From assembly GCA_015350385.1 (NCBI GenBank), contig WNKI01000004.1, positions 1,053,486-1,117,485 on the forward strand: a stretch of 64,000 nucleotides of DNA. The letters are read 5' to 3'. The stretch comes from Aculops lycopersici. Lineage: Eukaryota; Arthropoda; Arachnida; Trombidiformes; Eriophyidae. Both the position numbers and the translations under genes were made by a program. The notes below the pieces were generated by a model. The model worked only from the letters and a program-made list of their open reading frames with translations, was not told the origin of the DNA and made no database searches. Positions 11,069 through 22,059 of the stretch are shown here, piece after piece. Within the stretch, counting starts at the first letter, position 1. Every line of letters starts with the position of its first letter.

Positions 11069-11317
11069 ATGAGTTATTTTTCAACTCAACGCAACCTAAG
11101 CGACATTGCCGCCGCCATAAACCAGGAGCTCGACCAGGAAAAGCGGAAGTCTTTGGTGGAGCTTTACGAGGCGGCAAAAGACGAGAACGAGCTTTTAGAG
11201 TTTAAGAATTACGAGTTGCAATTCAAGATTCAAGAATTGGAGCAAAACCAGAAGAGAATTTTAACCAAACTAGTTAATGTTTATGGCAATAGCAGTAGCA
11301 ATAGCAACAACCAGCAG
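11069..11317 (+). CDS. exon 1 of large Ser/Gln-rich coiled-coil protein gene
   Basis: Codes for 83 residues from ATG (MSYFSTQRNL) to a strong splice donor CAG/GTAAGT at 11317/11318, ending exactly on a codon boundary (phase 0). The upstream extension of the frame uses only a TTG, so I take the ATG. The peptide contains an amphipathic, Glu/Leu-rich helix typical of a coiled coil (about residues 17-70) and ends in a Ser/Asn/Gln stretch. I pair it with the exon starting at 18427 because that one opens after a plausible acceptor in the same phase on the same strand, with no better candidate between. The protein is not recognised. The pairing is an inference that RNA evidence could overturn. Confidence 0.6.
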
Positions 11318-11851
11318 GTAAGTAATGCAGTACGAGTTTTTACCCATTTCTAAACCACCTGTTGCGGGTTTATTGCCTAACATTTAAATTCGTCCGCTAC
11401 AATTAGTCGCTCGTTCATTTTGACTGCTCATTTCAGAGTCTTTCTCTTGCCAAGAAACGACTCACAAGTCAGTCAGTCAGTCAGTCGGGCGAGAGGGACT
11501 GTGAATCGCCAAAGTGAGCAGAGCCGTCGAAAAATCATCATCATTATATAACTCGGCCTGTCCTCACGCCACTTTCTCTCCCTCGTTCCTTCCTCCATTT
11601 CGTTTTATTCATCGTACCTTAGCTTCTTGTATGTGTTTTTGTGTTGTCGTCCCGTTAACTAGCTTACTGAAAACGACCGGATGTTCGCCATTAGTTCTCT
11701 TAGCCGATGGTGGCTTTCGAGCAACAAGTGTACAACGACGACGAGAGCCACGCTAACGAGCTGCGGCTTGTTTTACTTGCAGTAAAACAAACAATTTGAA
11801 TTTCGTGACTTTTCATTCAAGTTTCACTCTGACTACCAGCCAACCGGCCAG

Positions 11852-11903
11852 ACAGTCAGTCAGTCAGTCAGTTGGTTGGTTGGTTGGTCGGTCGGTCGGT
11901 TAG
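11852..11903. repeat. compound tetranucleotide repeat
   Basis: A run of CAGT units grades into TTGG units and then TCGG units. Each unit differs from the next by one base, the usual sign of a microsatellite that spread after point mutations. Confidence 0.8.
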
Positions 11904-13194
11904 TTTATATTGTCGTGAGTTTCCCTTTCGTTTTCCTCACCATCGTTTTCGAGGATGTCAACATAAAGCGCAAGCTAAAAAATATGAAGAAAAACCAGCA
12001 GTGTCTAGACAAATTAATGATTCTGCCACCTGTTTCGCTTTCCAATTCTCGCCGCCGTTTTTGGTTTGCATTGCTGCAGTTCCGTTAAACAACAAAAAGT
12101 TGAGAGGAGGAAGAAGAACGCTGCGTGCGGCCGGTGAAGTTTTGATGGCAATAGGAGCGCCAGAGTTACTATGACTCTAATCCTTTTACTTATACTCCGA
12201 CTCTTATGTTGCAACCTCAACTAAGTCGACGAAAATTTTATCGTTGCTCGTCCGTGATAATTGATGGACTTGACCATCTTCCTCAGTTACGATGCTCAAG
12301 CAGCTGAGGGGGAAAAAGAGGCGAGAGAGTGATAGAAAGAGTTTTAGAGCAACAGAGACAGTGGCGGCAATCACACAGGTGGGTCCGTCGTCGGCGTCAA
12401 TAAATCATGCGGCTCTCTCTCTCCCTCTCTTTGTGCCCCCAGGTCTCGGGTGAAGTGGACACTTCACTTACAGTCATCACCAACATCACAAGCCTCGCTA
12501 TTTTAGTATGTCGCCGCCACCGTCGCAACCTGGAGGCTGACTGATTGGCGCAAAACACGCAACTCATCTCATCGTGCTCGTTGACGTCGTCGTCGAGTCG
12601 AGTCGAAATGTTGTAGCCACCTGAGGCTAATAGTTTGTATTGGAAGACAAGAGCGGCAAATCAAGCGATGTTGTCATCATCGTAGTCCTCGAAGTCGTAG
12701 AAATTCCAAGTGTACTCAATGGGTTCGAGGGAAGAGAGAGAGAGAGAGAGAGCTTCGATGGTTGCGAAACGAGCAGTAACAAGTGGCTGCCGCTGCAATT
12801 TGTCACCAAGTGCAGCCAGCTCTCAGAGGTAATGCTGGCGCGGGTGCCGATGTTGAGGCTAGGCGAGCGGCGTCTCAGTGAAGTGGCTCCAACCATTTGT
12901 TGTTGTTGCAGCTAAAGTTGCAGCCACAGTTGCTGAGCTAGACGAGTCACCAAACAACAACCGGTACTGACACCTGATAACCAAATTAGCAAGGCCAGCT
13001 GCAGCGAGCAGATAGGAGCAACAAGTGGCCAGCTGGCTCGACGACGGCGACGGCGACGACGGCGACTACCATTGCAACCATGGTTGAGAAACAGCAACTC
13101 GGCCATGAGCTCGTTAGGCTCAAGTGCATCGGCGGCGGTGGCACTAGCGATAAGTTATCGTTTTGAATCACTGGGTTAAGGAAAAGGATAAGGC

Positions 13195-13226
<32 letters not shown>

Positions 13227-13451
13227 CAGTGCAGCGAGACACCGTCGACACCACAACGGACACTTGAACTCTAATCTCCGGCGCAGGTGAATTGTTGTTG
13301 TTGTTGCCTTGCTATTCGCTTCGTTCGCCTAGACCCTCACCTGAGTTAAGTGCTGTATGAGTTCCTAATAAGCAGATTGGATTTCAAGTGGCACCGGCTT
13401 TTGTTGGTGCTGCTGTTTTTGCATGGTTACCGACAACGCTGCTGCTGGTGC

Positions 13452-13509
<58 letters not shown>
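13452..13509. repeat. TGT trinucleotide microsatellite
   Basis: About 19 TGT units followed by three longer GTTTTT units. The long homopolymeric open frames across it (poly-Cys, poly-Leu, poly-Asn, poly-Gln) are by-products of the repeat. Confidence 0.9.
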
Positions 13510-13510
<1 letters not shown>

Positions 13511-13931
13511 TTGTTTTTGTTTTTGTTGTTGCCGTTTCCATTTGAAATGTATAAACGAGACAAGTGCAACAATATGATCTGTTGCCTGTTGAAAAACAGC
13601 CATCGGGCGAGTGGCTACCAGACACACAGGTTCAGTTTTGCAAATTGAGTTAGCGATCACATTAACTATCGGCCAGGTATCGATGGTTGTTGAGAGTGGT
13701 CAGTGAAAATTAAAATAACAGTCTTCTGATGGCCAATCCAATCGAAGCAAAACCAACGGGGACACAACGGATGGAGTCCATCTGGTTCGTTAGGTTGCAT
13801 AATCCACTTGCAAGGAGACAGCGACCAGCTGATTGTTTTGTTTTGTTTTGTTCACTGCTCATTGGCAATGAAAGGCAATCAAATCGGTCGATTGGACACC
13901 TGAAACAAGAAATTCGAGACAGAAACAGCAA

Positions 13932-13934
<3 letters not shown>

Positions 13935-13980
<46 letters not shown>
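13935..13980. repeat. AG dinucleotide microsatellite
   Basis: About 23 AG units. A second AG tract flanks the N gap downstream (14110-14142), so the assembly probably broke on these repeats. Confidence 0.9.
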
Positions 13981-13984
<4 letters not shown>

Positions 13985-14089
13985 AAGAACGAAGACGTAG
14001 TAACGTAAGTAACGTAGTAGTAGAACGAACGACGTACGTACGTACGTTAGTTACGTACGTACGTACGTACGAACGTAAGGTAGGTAGTT

Positions 14090-14123
14090 NNNNNNNNNNN
14101 NNNNNNNNNGAGAGAGAGAGANN
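14090..14123. other. assembly gap
   Basis: Twenty N at 14090-14109 and two more at 14122-14123, set between an ACGT-rich tract and an AG tract. The true distance here is unknown. Confidence 0.98.
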
Positions 14124-17100
14124 GGAGAGAGAGAGAGAGAGAAAATAACAAGACTGTACAGTTAACATGTGAACGAGCTCATCGTTGTTTGCGACTCGCA
14201 CAAGTTGGGAGTTTGATTCGATTACGGCTCAGCTAGCCACTTGTTGCGCGTACGGGTGGTTTTAGCTTGCACTTTTAATCGCACAAAAATCGACAAGTGG
14301 TTGCCCGCTGATGAGTTTGGAATAATTTTCAATCTCTTCTAGCGGATCTATTTCCATCCCTCTAGCTAGCAGTCCAAATAGCTTGAGCTAACTAATCGCG
14401 CTCAAGGTTTTCTTTTGGAACTACTGCAAATTGGAAGAGAGAAAAGAAAGAAAGAAGGTGAATGGGATCGGCGAGCTAAAGAAGAAGCCAAAGGGAGAAA
14501 CAAAAAACTGATCAGCTGATCTTTCTGTCTCGCCAAGTTGCGGTTCGTCGTTTCGCGCATTGGGTTTAGTTTTCTCAACTAGTCAATCTCATCCATCTAT
14601 TCATTCATCTTTCTATAGTAGATTAACATTCGATCAAGTGAGCAGCGAGTTTTCTAAAGTCAATCTAAACCACAACAACAAGATGAAAAACTTTTAACTG
14701 GTCTTGCTTCTCTCATTGCGCTTTTGGTTTGTAGGGTCTCGGTTGTCTTTGGATTTGGATTTGTCTTGTTTGACTGATTTGGCGCGTAAAACGACAGATT
14801 CGTCTCTCTTTTCCTCTTGCTTATCTGTAGATTTGCAATGTCAGGATCACGCCAAACCACTAGGCTAATATTTTAATCTAATTAGTATTGCCACTACCTT
14901 TACCTGCAGACTTCTTCTTGTTCTTTCATTCGGTGTGATTCAGTTTTTGGTTCAATATGGTTTCCCAGTTTTACCATTGAATTTCCACTGCGCAGCCGGC
15001 CAAAGATCCTAGGGAAACTGTGACAACGACCCCAAGGTAAAATTGAATGAACTCCCACCTCCAAACAAGTGGCAGAAACTTGACAAGTGGCTGCTCAAGT
15101 GACGTCGGTTTGCGAGTTAATTATTCAACGTGTTTCCTCACTTCTTTAGTGGCAATCCAGATATTGCGCCTCCTGAATTTCACATCAACATCAACAGGTT
15201 GCTTGCTCTTGCTATCCTCTTTATCTCACACAGTTTTTCGCAGTCTCTAACAAGTCAAGTAGCAACCAAGTCTCAGTCTGTCTTACTGCTCACTAACTAA
15301 GAAGTAAACTTGCCAAGTCAACTCCGTTTCTCCAACGGTTCTCTAACGCAATCTAGCGGCGAGTTCAGGGGAGAGCTGCGCCGCAACGACTTGTTGCGTC
15401 GCTGCACCGGTGCACCGTTGCTCAAAGGGCAAAGCCAATTTGGTAGTGGTGGAGGCGAAGAGTGAAGTGAATAAATAAGCGCAGCGTATCAATTACTTGC
15501 CCCTCCGCTTCCGGCTACCAAGTGGCCACTAGCAGTTTGCCTGCCAGCTAACCAACTTGCACACTCGATTCAGTGCGAGCTTGCCACAGGATCTCGCGAG
15601 GAACTTCGGCGGCCGTAGAGATGAGATTCTACCGACTGATGGCCGGAAAGTCGCTGTGACTCTTGTGTAACGGCGATGAATTGGGGTTCAGATTGAGATA
15701 CGGATGACGCAACTGGATCAATTGATTCACTCGTAGCGGCGGCAGTTGTGTTGGTGTTGGAAACCATGGCAGTGGCCGTAGCAAAAGCAACAACCTCGGA
15801 TCGCTAACTGTGTTCCTCCAGTGGCCGTCGCCTCGAACGCCAAATTAGTAGAGTTGGCTGCCGTCCTTTTCAGCTCGCTACCACTACTCGAAAGCAAGTG
15901 AGCAATGCTGGTCCGGCGCACACACTCACACATTCAAAACACTAATAGACTCTCTCGTGCATCTAATTCCATTTGGGTTAGCGGTCGGTGGCAACAAGGA
16001 CGACGAATTCGAGATAAGTAACGAGTTGAAATAATGGACTCGATCGAGTGAGAAATTGACTTTCCCCCCTTCTTTATAATCATCTTATGCTCATGATGTT
16101 GCTGCTGCTCACTTGTAAGCTCGACTTGATCTGACTTAACTTGACTCCATTCCAGACGCTAGCAAATCGCGATTTGTGTAGCTAAGTGATGCAACAGAAA
16201 CGGCAATCGACAACACAGGACAACACAGACACAGCGAGTGCATGGCAAGACCGTGGCAACCTGTTGAAGCGGCGGCGGCGGCGGCAACGGTTGATGCATC
16301 GCCAAACGAAGCGAGTCAAGATTCTCCTAGTGTGGAGCGAGCCGAATAAAGCGAGCCAACAGCCGCAATTGCAATAACAGTCGACGGTCATTATGGTGCG
16401 CGGAGCTGTTTGATTAGTTGCCTGCGATTATCTTACACCATATCTGGCAGCGAGTGCAGCATTAGTGGCCAGCAAGAGCAACAACACCAAGCAATCCTAC
16501 GATAGCCAGTTGAGCGAAACTGTTAGCTGGCTGGCGATGAAATATTATTGCCCCCGTGATAACATATCGCCATTTCCGGTGAGACTAGCTCTGGCACTTG
16601 CAATGGCATTAGCAACTGGATAGTTGTTGCTACTCTCATAATCTAACAGACGCTAAGCTAGCTAGCTAGCGAGGAGATTCCCAGTTTCTCTCCTGACGTC
16701 GCTTCAACTTTTTGTTTTCTCTCTTCTCTCGCTCGCTTGGCGTTGATTACAATGATTGAATCTGGCAATCAAAATCAAAATGGACAGTCAGTCAACAGGT
16801 CGGCTAGTTGAGTTGCTTCTTTTTAAAGGCTAGCAGAGTTTTGCAGGCGCCAGCAGTGGCATTGTTGGTCGAGTGGAGAGTGAAAGGTAAAATTATTAGG
16901 AGAAATTAGAGAGTGTTTGCACTGATGATGCAGCTGATGAAATTTCACGAGCACTTGGAATGCAATAGACACAGACTACCAGACACTTGTTGTTGTTTTT
17001 AAAAGGCAAACGCTGAGTGGATTCTCGTATCAGGTACCGGGTGCCGGCAAGCTATACAGCTGCAGCTAGCCGCCGAGGGGTCATTTTATTGTTTTTCGAA

Positions 17101-17173
17101 TTTGAACAGTAAGCATCATCAAGCTGCAGCGGCAACCTGTTGATCTTTGCCTTGTTCGCTCTACGACACGGCG

Positions 17174-17219
17174 GCACCTCTACGACTAAACTCGTGTGTC
17201 TTGGTCTGCGTAGAGGTGC
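17174..17219. repeat. intronic stem-loop
   Basis: GCACCTCTACG at 17174-17184 is perfectly complementary to CGTAGAGGTGC at 17209-17219. Inside, ACTAA can pair with TTGGT (one G-U) past a three-base bulge, leaving an 11-base loop. The total stem is about 16 pairs. It could be a structured intron element or a chance inverted repeat. Confidence 0.5.
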
Positions 17220-18426
17220 GTGCATTTAGTTCCTATCCGAGTAGATGTTGGGCTGGTAGTTGTGTAACGGGCAAGGTAAAGAAATACTAATGCTTGTCGG
17301 ACAAACATACCAAAGGCAAATGTTGAGTTGCCTTGCTCCTAAAACAACGCGCGCTCATCAATCAGACACTCGACTCCAGTCGCTCGTTTGCCGGCTTACC
17401 TGCCTCTAACCACTTGTTTGCTGTAATTTGTAAGCCATCAACGAGACCAAAAACTAACCGATGCGTCTTGCTAGTTTGATCTCGCGGAATCTCGAGTTTC
17501 GCTAATCGGAACTTGCAATTGAGTCAAAAGTTTTCCCCGTTTCCGCCCAAGTTAATAGCGAAGATTTTTCCTCTTTTTGGAAAATAACCTCGAGAATAAC
17601 AATGGAACTCAAGTGTCGTAAAGTTTTCTCGTTGTATTGTATGTACTGGATGCATAGCAGCTCATCTCCATCCGCTCCCTTGTGGCGCTTAGCACGTCAC
17701 TTGGCCACTGCTACTGCTGTTGCTCACTCGATACCGCTCGAGATTTGCAAATTTGATTCAGTTGGCATTAAGCTGGTTGTCGCTTTGCCTCGCAACTTGC
17801 TACTTGCAGCAACCAAACTCGAGACGATCACTGAGACAGAGGAAGTCGCGAGTTTTGCCATCTACTTTGCATATATCACACGCACACACAATCGGCGCAC
17901 CAACTCTTCGGCTACCGAGATGCGAGCTAGACAACCAGAGGAAGAGAGGGAGAGTGAGTGAAACTATTTCAACTTCAGGTGGACTTTAGTTGGCGGAATT
18001 CGGACTACGACTGCTTGCGATTAGAAGCGCCAGTAGTAGGAGCAAAAAAGTAGCGATAAAGTTAGTGGGCAACTACCACTTGTTGCCGTTTTAACAACAA
18101 TCCACTTAGACTTGCATGCGACGGCGACGGCGACGGCAACGGCAACAGAGGCAGCAACGCTGCCAACTAGACTTATTTTTACACTCTTGCCAACTCGCAT
18201 AACAATAAGCTAACCAGAAACTTTTCCCCTCACCTTCCCAATCGACTTCCAATCCACTCGACTTTTAACCGACAAACGAATGGACGAACCAAAATGAATG
18301 AATCGACGGCTGCTACTTGTTGCTGCCCACTGACTGCTGTTGCTGGCTCTCGAAATAAAACGATAATATTTCGTGATTACTATCCGATTGACACACACGA
18401 TCGAATGAAAACGCAACTCTCCGCAG

Positions 18427-21400
18427 TTTGGCCAAACTAACTCGACTAAAACCCAGCAAACGCCTACGACAAATTTACCAGCTCGAGAGGCTTTGTTATC
18501 GGTGGCGGCGGCGGCAAATGGAAACGTCGCGCTGGACACAAGAGCGGCAACAGCAACAGACACAAAAAGTGAGCAGCCAGGTAAAAAGAGTGCTCATGAT
18601 GCACCCATAGTTGGCGAGCTAGCAACCAATAATGCGACGGAGGCACAAATCAACGGATCTGAGCTAAGCTTTAGTCGGCAAGAAGAAGGTGGTCGGCTGC
18701 ATATTGGAACCGGCGTTAAGTTAGCGTTAGCTGATCAGCATATTGGCGCACGAAGTGCCCTCGGCGGCCACAGCGCTAGCGATGAGTTTACCTGTGCAAC
18801 AGCCAGAGCTTCGGCGCCACAGCGCCCACTGCCGCAACAACAACCTGTGGATTCTTATTATTGCCCAAGGCTTGGTCATTTGGAGCACGAACACTGTGCG
18901 GCCACTGCTACTGGGGCAAGCAAGCAAACCGCAATGGAGTTTAAAAAGGAGTTGGAATTTGAGGGCAAGACAAACAACGAGTTGGCTGGTGGAGAGAGCT
19001 TTTTGCTTCGCGGGATCTTCGAATCGCATGATCCCGTGATGTTTGATGGTAGCAGTTTAGATCACAACCAACAACAAGTGGCTGGAGCGATAACGAAGTC
19101 CGAGTTTGGCGCGTCAGCTCGGAGCGGAGCAACAAACTCTTCAGACTTCGTGAGCAACTCAATGGATGTCTCGCTTGAGGTGAATGGTGAAAGTTTTGAT
19201 TCATCTGAAGTAGCATCACTTTCATACTCCTTACCACTGACCACCAATCTGACGTCTCCATTACTAGAATCCCACATGACCAGTCGAGATGATTTGCCAG
19301 AAAATGAGCATCTAATTGAATACAATGGCACAGATAGGAACTGGAAGACTAGCGGTAGTGGTGTTGGCAGCAGCAACAGCAACAGCAGTAGCGGTAGCAG
19401 TATCAGTCGGAGCTTTGAGGAGAAACTTGAGCCAGCATCAGAGGCAATCGTGGTGGCGCAACATCAGCATGACCAACATCTTCCACTTCAATCGCAAGTG
19501 AAACCAGGGATGCTAGCGCAACAAGTGGGCGGAGCTGCGAGAGCCGTAGGTAGTCGTGGTGGTATTGGTAACAGCAATGGAAACAGTAGTGGTAGTGATG
19601 GCAAAGACGGCCACGATTTTCCACCAACCACTTGGCAAAATTATGACGCGAGCCAGTCGTTTCCGTCAAGTGGAAACTACGACGATAGACACAGCGGCGA
19701 CGGCGGCGGCGGCCAGTCGGCAAGTAGAAGTGAAGAGAGTGGAGGAAGCGTCATCAGTCACCAAGACGAGCGTTTTGTAACTTCTCAGCTCGGCACTCTT
19801 AGTTTGCCCCAAATCCAAGTGACCAACGACGAGTCGATCACCAGCGCGAACAAATTAGACATGGCGCCCAAACCGGAAGTTGGGCGTTTGAGCCAAATGA
19901 CGAGTTTGCGAAACAACAACAACAACAACAACAAAATCAGGACATTGGACGTGAAGAGTCTAGCCAAATCTCAGCCAAATTTATCATCACCAGTGAATCA
20001 GCATCATCAAATGACCGTTAGAAACAAGCCGCTCACTTCCGGCGCCAGAATAGCAGTTCCAGTTTCGGCGAGAAGCGTGAGCAGCGGCCAACAAATGCAG
20101 AAGCAGCAACAACCGCAACCGCAACAACAACAACAACGACTCTCAAGTCAAAATAAGACTCCGACACTAAGAGGTCCGATGAGTTATTTGCACACCAGAA
20201 GCAAGTCAAGTTTGGACAGGACAAACACTCGAATTGCGCCACATAGAGTTGGAAACAGCTCGACAAACCCTAACAAGCCTCAACAAGTGGTTGATCAATC
20301 GGGAGTAAAAAGGCACCCGGTTGTTGCGGTGCCGAGATTATCGCGAGCAACAAGTAGTTTGGCCAGAAGTAATCTGCACATCAGCAAATCGTCTCACTCG
20401 TTAGCTTGCGGTGGACAAACTAACTCGGCGTCAGCAACAGGTACACGCTTAACAAATAGTGGGAGTCATTTGCACCTGGCCATCACTGGTAGCGGTGTTG
20501 CTGCTGCTACTACAACCGCGCCGAGAACCACATCGTTGGTTAGCTCGCCGAGGATACCGATTTTGTCGAACAATTTGCCGCTTAAAAGAGACCAAGACAA
20601 AAGCGGCGCCGGCGCCAAAAGCACCACACCTACTGCTTTCAATCGCTTGTCACGAAGCAAGAGCTCCACTTCGCTCCTCGGCTTTGTCACCCAAATTCCA
20701 ACGTTAATTAGCAACTCGCATGCTAGTAAACAGGCGGCCACCGTTGAGTTGCCGCTAGCTACAGATGATTCATTCTCGAGTTCGCTCTCGAAAGCCAATA
20801 AAGTGGCCCTAACTTGTCCAGCTTCTGCAGCTCCTCAGGTAGCCGCTCGATGCTCAACGAGCCGCCTGAGCGGCTCAAAATCGATGTTGAATTTGGAGGC
20901 ACCCATCGTTAGCAAGCAATTGGTTGGTTCTAGTGATGTAAGTGGCCAGGAAATTAGGGTGGCGGATAAATCGACAACTCAGACGACTAACGAGCAATCC
21001 AAAGGACCTGGGCAAGACAGTAAAGTTACCCTTATAGCCGCCTCCAATGATAATGACGAAGTTGAGGCTGGAATAACAAGTGGCCATCAGCAGCCACTTA
21101 GCGGTGCTCAATCAATGGGCGATTCCTCGGGTAGTGAGCCTGCGGCGCGCACGCTCGCGGCTAGCCAATGGAAATCGCAAAGCTTGAGTTGCGTGGCCAG
21201 CGGCGCAGGTAGCGATGCAAAAACGACAACAGGTCGTTGCATCGCCAACAAGGATCACCGACAAGACCAAAGCGGAATAATCGAATCGATGCCTCTCCCA
21301 AATGATCAGCGTTCAATTACATTGCCGTCCACTGAACCGTTGCCTTCGTTGTCATCGCCGGTTGTTTCGCCAGGTAGAGGTGCAAACGAGCCACTAGAAC

Positions 21401-22028
21401 AGGCGCCTGGCAAAACGCAATCGGCTCTCTCGCTTCTAGCAACATCACCAACAGACACCGCCAAACAACACCAGCAGCAACAACCAACTGCCTGTCAGCA
21501 ATGCAAATTGTTTCAGTCGAAGCTGAATGTATTAATTCGCGAGAGGAAGCAGCTAAATGAGCAACTGAGCGAAATGGACGAGATGGAAAACGACTCGCGA
21601 TTAATGAGCCAAAAGTTGGCGCAACAATTGAATTTAGTCCAATTGCAACTGGACGCTTGCAGGATGGAATTGGATCGCTCGTGTAGCTCGGAATCGAAGC
21701 TTCAATTTCAAAATAAGCGCTTGCATTTAGAGTTGAATCAACGTCTCGAGCTAATCCAGCATCTCCAATCGCGACTCAACAAGTTGAAGACCGTTGGAGC
21801 TCCAGTCGAATGCATTGAATTGCTACAGGAATCCTCGGAAGTTGAAAGTGGCAAGCATTCTTCGAGTAGGAATATTGATGAGCTGCAGTCCACTAGGAGC
21901 GAGGGATTAACATCTCAATTTGAGGGATTGGCAAAAAATGAAAGAAATGAGAAGATTGAAACTGATGATATTATGGCCGCCGCCGGCCATCAAAGTGATA
22001 AGCCGACTCCAACTAATGCGGCAACAGT

Positions 22029-22059
<31 letters not shown>

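Larger units (their letters stand above)
11318..18426 (+). other. 7.1-kb intron rich in microsatellites
   Basis: Predicted intron from donor GTAAGT (11318) to acceptor CTCTCCGCAG (18426). It contains a CAGT run (11469-11487), a compound CAGT/TTGG/TCGG run (11852-11903), AG runs (12733-12752, 13201-13226, 13935-13980), a TGT run (13452-13509), an ACGT-rich stretch (14010-14075), an assembly gap and a hairpin (17174-17219). A recurring word, CAACARGTGG, is scattered through it on both strands. Short open frames inside (for example 17602-17961 and 15570-15767) look like compositional accidents. Confidence 0.5.

Noticed and set aside
13350..13660. Overlapping frames coding poly-Cys, poly-Leu, poly-Asn and poly-Gln on both strands
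   Set aside because: They are translations of one TGT/ACA microsatellite in different frames.
13710..14201. Long frames rich in Arg-Glu or Leu-Ser around the N gap
   Set aside because: They are products of AG repeats and of unknown bases; no real protein signal.
15570..15767. 65-codon minus-strand Ser-rich frame with ATG
   Set aside because: Low-complexity, overlapped by another frame, no domain or splice support.
17602..17961. 119-codon ATG frame in the large intron
   Set aside because: No domain, overlaps an alternative frame of similar length, and lies within a predicted intron.
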